This document shows positions 50,133 through 51,848 of a DNA stretch of 51,848 nucleotides, one piece after another; positions within the stretch are counted from its first letter, which is position 1, and every line of letters begins with the position of its first letter. This DNA is from Planctomycetaceae bacterium (GTDB lineage: Bacteria; Planctomycetota; Planctomycetia; Pirellulales; Pirellulaceae): NCBI GenBank assembly GCA_947463915.1, contig CANHVO010000010.1:1-51848 (forward strand), in the 5' to 3' direction. The notes below the pieces were generated by a model. It searched no databases and was not told where the DNA came from. It worked only from the letters and a program-made list of their open reading frames with translations. A program made the translations under genes and the position numbers.

Positions 50133-51848
50133 GATTGATGTATTCCTTCTCCGCTAAGTTTCTCCGCGACGCTCGCAAGTATTTTCCGAACCTGCTCCAG
50201 CCTCGCCGGTTTGATAAGGTGATGATTGAACCCAGCATCCATCGAAGCTTGCCGATCTGACTCTTGGCCATAGCCCGTCAAGGCAACCAGAACGACATTC
50301 TTGAGCGACGGCTCTTTGCGAATTTGCTTGGCAACTTCGTATCCATTCAAACCTGGCAAGCCGATATCGAGCAAGACCACATCCGGAATGGTCTCGGTGG
50401 CAATCCGAATTGCAGTCTGTCCGTCATGTGCCGTTTGTACTTCATTTCCGGCCTCCTTCAGCAGCATCGAAAAGCTCAAGACCGTGTCGACATTATCATC
50501 GACCACGAGTATCCGCAGCGGTTTGTGGAGTTTGGAGGTAGTGGTGATTGGAACCTGAGCCCCAACTGTCTTGGGCACCACCGGAAGCCGAACCACGAAC
50601 TCGCTTCCATGCCGCAGAATACTAAAAACTTCGACGGTACCACCGTGCAACTCGGTCAATCGCTGAACCAGTGCTAGCCCGATTCCTAAGCCCCCCTGAG
50701 AACGATCGAGCGAGCGTTCAGCTTGAGTAAAGAGATCGAAGATACATGGGAGTAGTTCTGGGGTGATCCCAACGCCAGTATCTTTGACTCGCAGAATGCA
50801 TTCGGGCCCAGATTGTTCAGCGCTCAGCCAAATCGTTCCATTCAAGTCCGTGTATTTTGCGGCGTTGGTCAGCAAGTTGACTAAAACCTGTTCAAGCCTC
50901 GCTGCATCGGCATGCAACCAGATCGGTTCGGATGGCACAGCTACTTTGATTTCATGCCCGCGCTGCAGAATCAAAGGGCGCACCGTTTCGACTGCCGATC
51001 GGACAATCTCACCAACCGCAACCGAAACTTTTCGCAACTGAACCATCCCAGTCGTGATTCGCGATACTTCGAGAAGGTCATCGACTAGGTGCTGCAATTG
51101 GTTGGTCTGTCGCTCAATGATTCCCCTAGCTTCCTTCTGGAACTCGTTCTCATTGCTGCTTTGCATGCCAAGCATTTGCACCGCATTGGAAATAGGCGCC
51201 AAAGGGCTTCGAAGTTCGTGGGAAAGCATCGCTAGGAACTCGTCTTTGCGTCGATGCAAATCCGAGAGCTCGCCCGCTTGAAGCTGCATTTGTTTCTCAA
51301 GTCGACTTCGCTCTGTCACATCGCGGGCCGCCGCGAAGACTCCTTGCAGTTTCCTGTCTCGATCGTAAAACGTCGTTGCATTGTAGGAGACAATTGTTTG
51401 CTGGCCGTCTCGCGCTCGAGCTGTTAGCTCGTAGTCGTTAACTTTGCCAACGGCTAGAACTAACTTAATTCCGGCTTCCGCAAAATCAGGATTCGTAAAA
51501 TAGTCCTTGAAAGGTGCTCCGATGAGTTCATCCCGCGTGCAGCCCGTGAGCTCCTCCATCTGCTTATTCACGTCGCTAATGATTCCTCGTGGGTCCGTCG
51601 TGATGAGCGCGTCAATATTGGATTCGATCAGTGATCGCGTATAAAACTGAAGATCTCGAACACGTTGATCGAGCAACATACGTTCTGCTTCGACTTGCTT
51701 GCGAGCCGTAACGTCCCGAGCTGCGGCGATGACTCCTTGCAATTTGCGATCGCGATCGTAGAACGTGCTTGCGTTGTAAGAGACAACGGTTTCAACGCCG
51801 CTTTTGGTATGAGCCGTTAACTCGTAGTCAGTGACTTTGCCTTCGGCC
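50129..51848 (-). CDS. Hybrid histidine kinase, 5' end beyond the window (PAS-PAS-HisKA-HATPase-REC)
   Basis: The frame is open to the right edge of the window, so the start is missing; the first in-window candidate (TTG at 51742) lies inside a PAS-associated motif (LQGVIAAARDVT) and is not real. A second PAS unit follows (VSYNATTFYDRDRKLQGVFA), nearly repeating the first, then HisKA (MLSHELRSPLAPISN), HATPase (NLLTNAAKY, DTGVGITP, GGLGIGLALV) and a C-terminal REC with LLDIGLPGLNGYEV. It is a paralogue of the downstream kinase, overlapping its start by 4 bases. More PAS units probably lie beyond 51848. Confidence 0.93.
   Translation of the reverse strand, partial: AEGKVTDYELTAHTKSGVETVVSYNASTFYDRDRKLQGVIAAARDVTARKQVEAERMLLDQRVRDLQFYTRSLIESNIDALITTDPRGIISDVNKQMEELTGCTRDELIGAPFKDYFTNPDFAEAGIKLVLAVGKVNDYELTARARDGQQTIVSYNATTFYDRDRKLQGVFAAARDVTERSRLEKQMQLQAGELSDLHRRKDEFLAMLSHELRSPLAPISNAVQMLGMQSSNENEFQKEARGIIERQTNQLQHLVDDLLEVSRITTGMVQLRKVSVAVGEIVRSAVETVRPLILQRGHEIKVAVPSEPIWLHADAARLEQVLVNLLTNAAKYTDLNGTIWLSAEQSGPECILRVKDTGVGITPELLPCIFDLFTQAERSLDRSQGGLGIGLALVQRLTELHGGTVEVFSILRHGSEFVVRLPVVPKTVGAQVPITTTSKLHKPLRILVVDDNVDTVLSFSMLLKEAGNEVQTAHDGQTAIRIATETIPDVVLLDIGLPGLNGYEVAKQIRKEPSLKNVVLVALTGYGQESDRQASMDAGFNHHLIKPARLEQVRKILASVAEKLSGEGIHQS

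Noticed and set aside
1-51848. tRNA or rRNA genes, prophage or IS elements
   Set aside because: No cloverleaf, rRNA, integrase, transposase or phage structural gene was recognised by reading; a tRNA scan was not possible here.

Overview
The window looks like chromosomal DNA from a planctomycete, most likely of the order Pirellulales. Evidence: a DUF1549/DUF1553 cytochrome-type surface protein (8484-11000), many exported proteins without a recognised family, a multihaem cytochrome with a repeat-rich tail, a Gram-negative-type flagellar rod/L-ring cluster, and many intergenic palindromic repeats. Genes are on both strands in short operons. I see no tRNA, rRNA, prophage, integrase or CRISPR array.

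Layout. 1-4795 (minus strand): carA-hisF, then pilT and a PilB/GspE-like protein with ruined nucleotide-binding motifs. 5120-8394 (plus): ABC-2 type permease, 2-hydroxyacid dehydrogenase, DinB-like protein. 8484-11000 (minus): DUF1549/DUF1553 protein. 11114-11986 (plus): membrane protein. 12179-16396 (minus): flgF-flgG-flgA-flgH. 16511-23772 (plus): DUF2752 protein, a three-gene exported cluster (lipoprotein, secreted protein, HExxH peptidase-like protein), a Tat-type exported protein, a DUF255 thioredoxin-fold protein and a beta-carbonic-anhydrase-like protein. 24081-27768: small hypothetical, DUF2975/XRE pair, exported protein, Uma2 protein. 27768-28763 (plus): alpha/beta hydrolase. 28970-34753 (minus): jetA-jetB-jetC, a Wadjet/MksBEF-type condensin operon without an adjacent jetD. 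35141-35785 (plus): rsfS plus a small membrane protein. 35853-40316 (minus): TPR-glycosyltransferase, membrane protein, octahaem cytochrome. 40554-44940 (plus): CaMKII-association-domain protein, NAD synthetase, alkaline phosphatase. 44943-51848 (minus): BON-domain protein, histidine phosphatase, REC-DUF2294 fusion, and two overlapping paralogous hybrid histidine kinases, the second cut by the window end.

The most interesting locus is jetABC. The SMC-like ATPase (JetC) and its two partners are intact, but the DNA-cleaving subunit JetD that defines plasmid-restricting Wadjet systems is not where it is expected. jetB also starts directly behind seven copies of a 7-bp tandem repeat that fill the ribosome-binding region. 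The locus could be a nuclease-free condensin (MksBEF-like), a system using a distant nuclease, or a decaying system.

A second theme is repeats. At least three dispersed palindromic families recur between genes: 66-68 bp around GTTTAAC-GTCAGCCG, about 56-85 bp around CTGGATTCG-GAATTC, and 71 bp around TGTAGCGAAA. Tandem or hairpin repeats built on GTGTACCG and related motifs also occur. They usually lie between genes and probably act as REP/MITE-like elements or terminators. Positions and motifs come from reading the sequence; family assignments rest on motif recognition without database searches.
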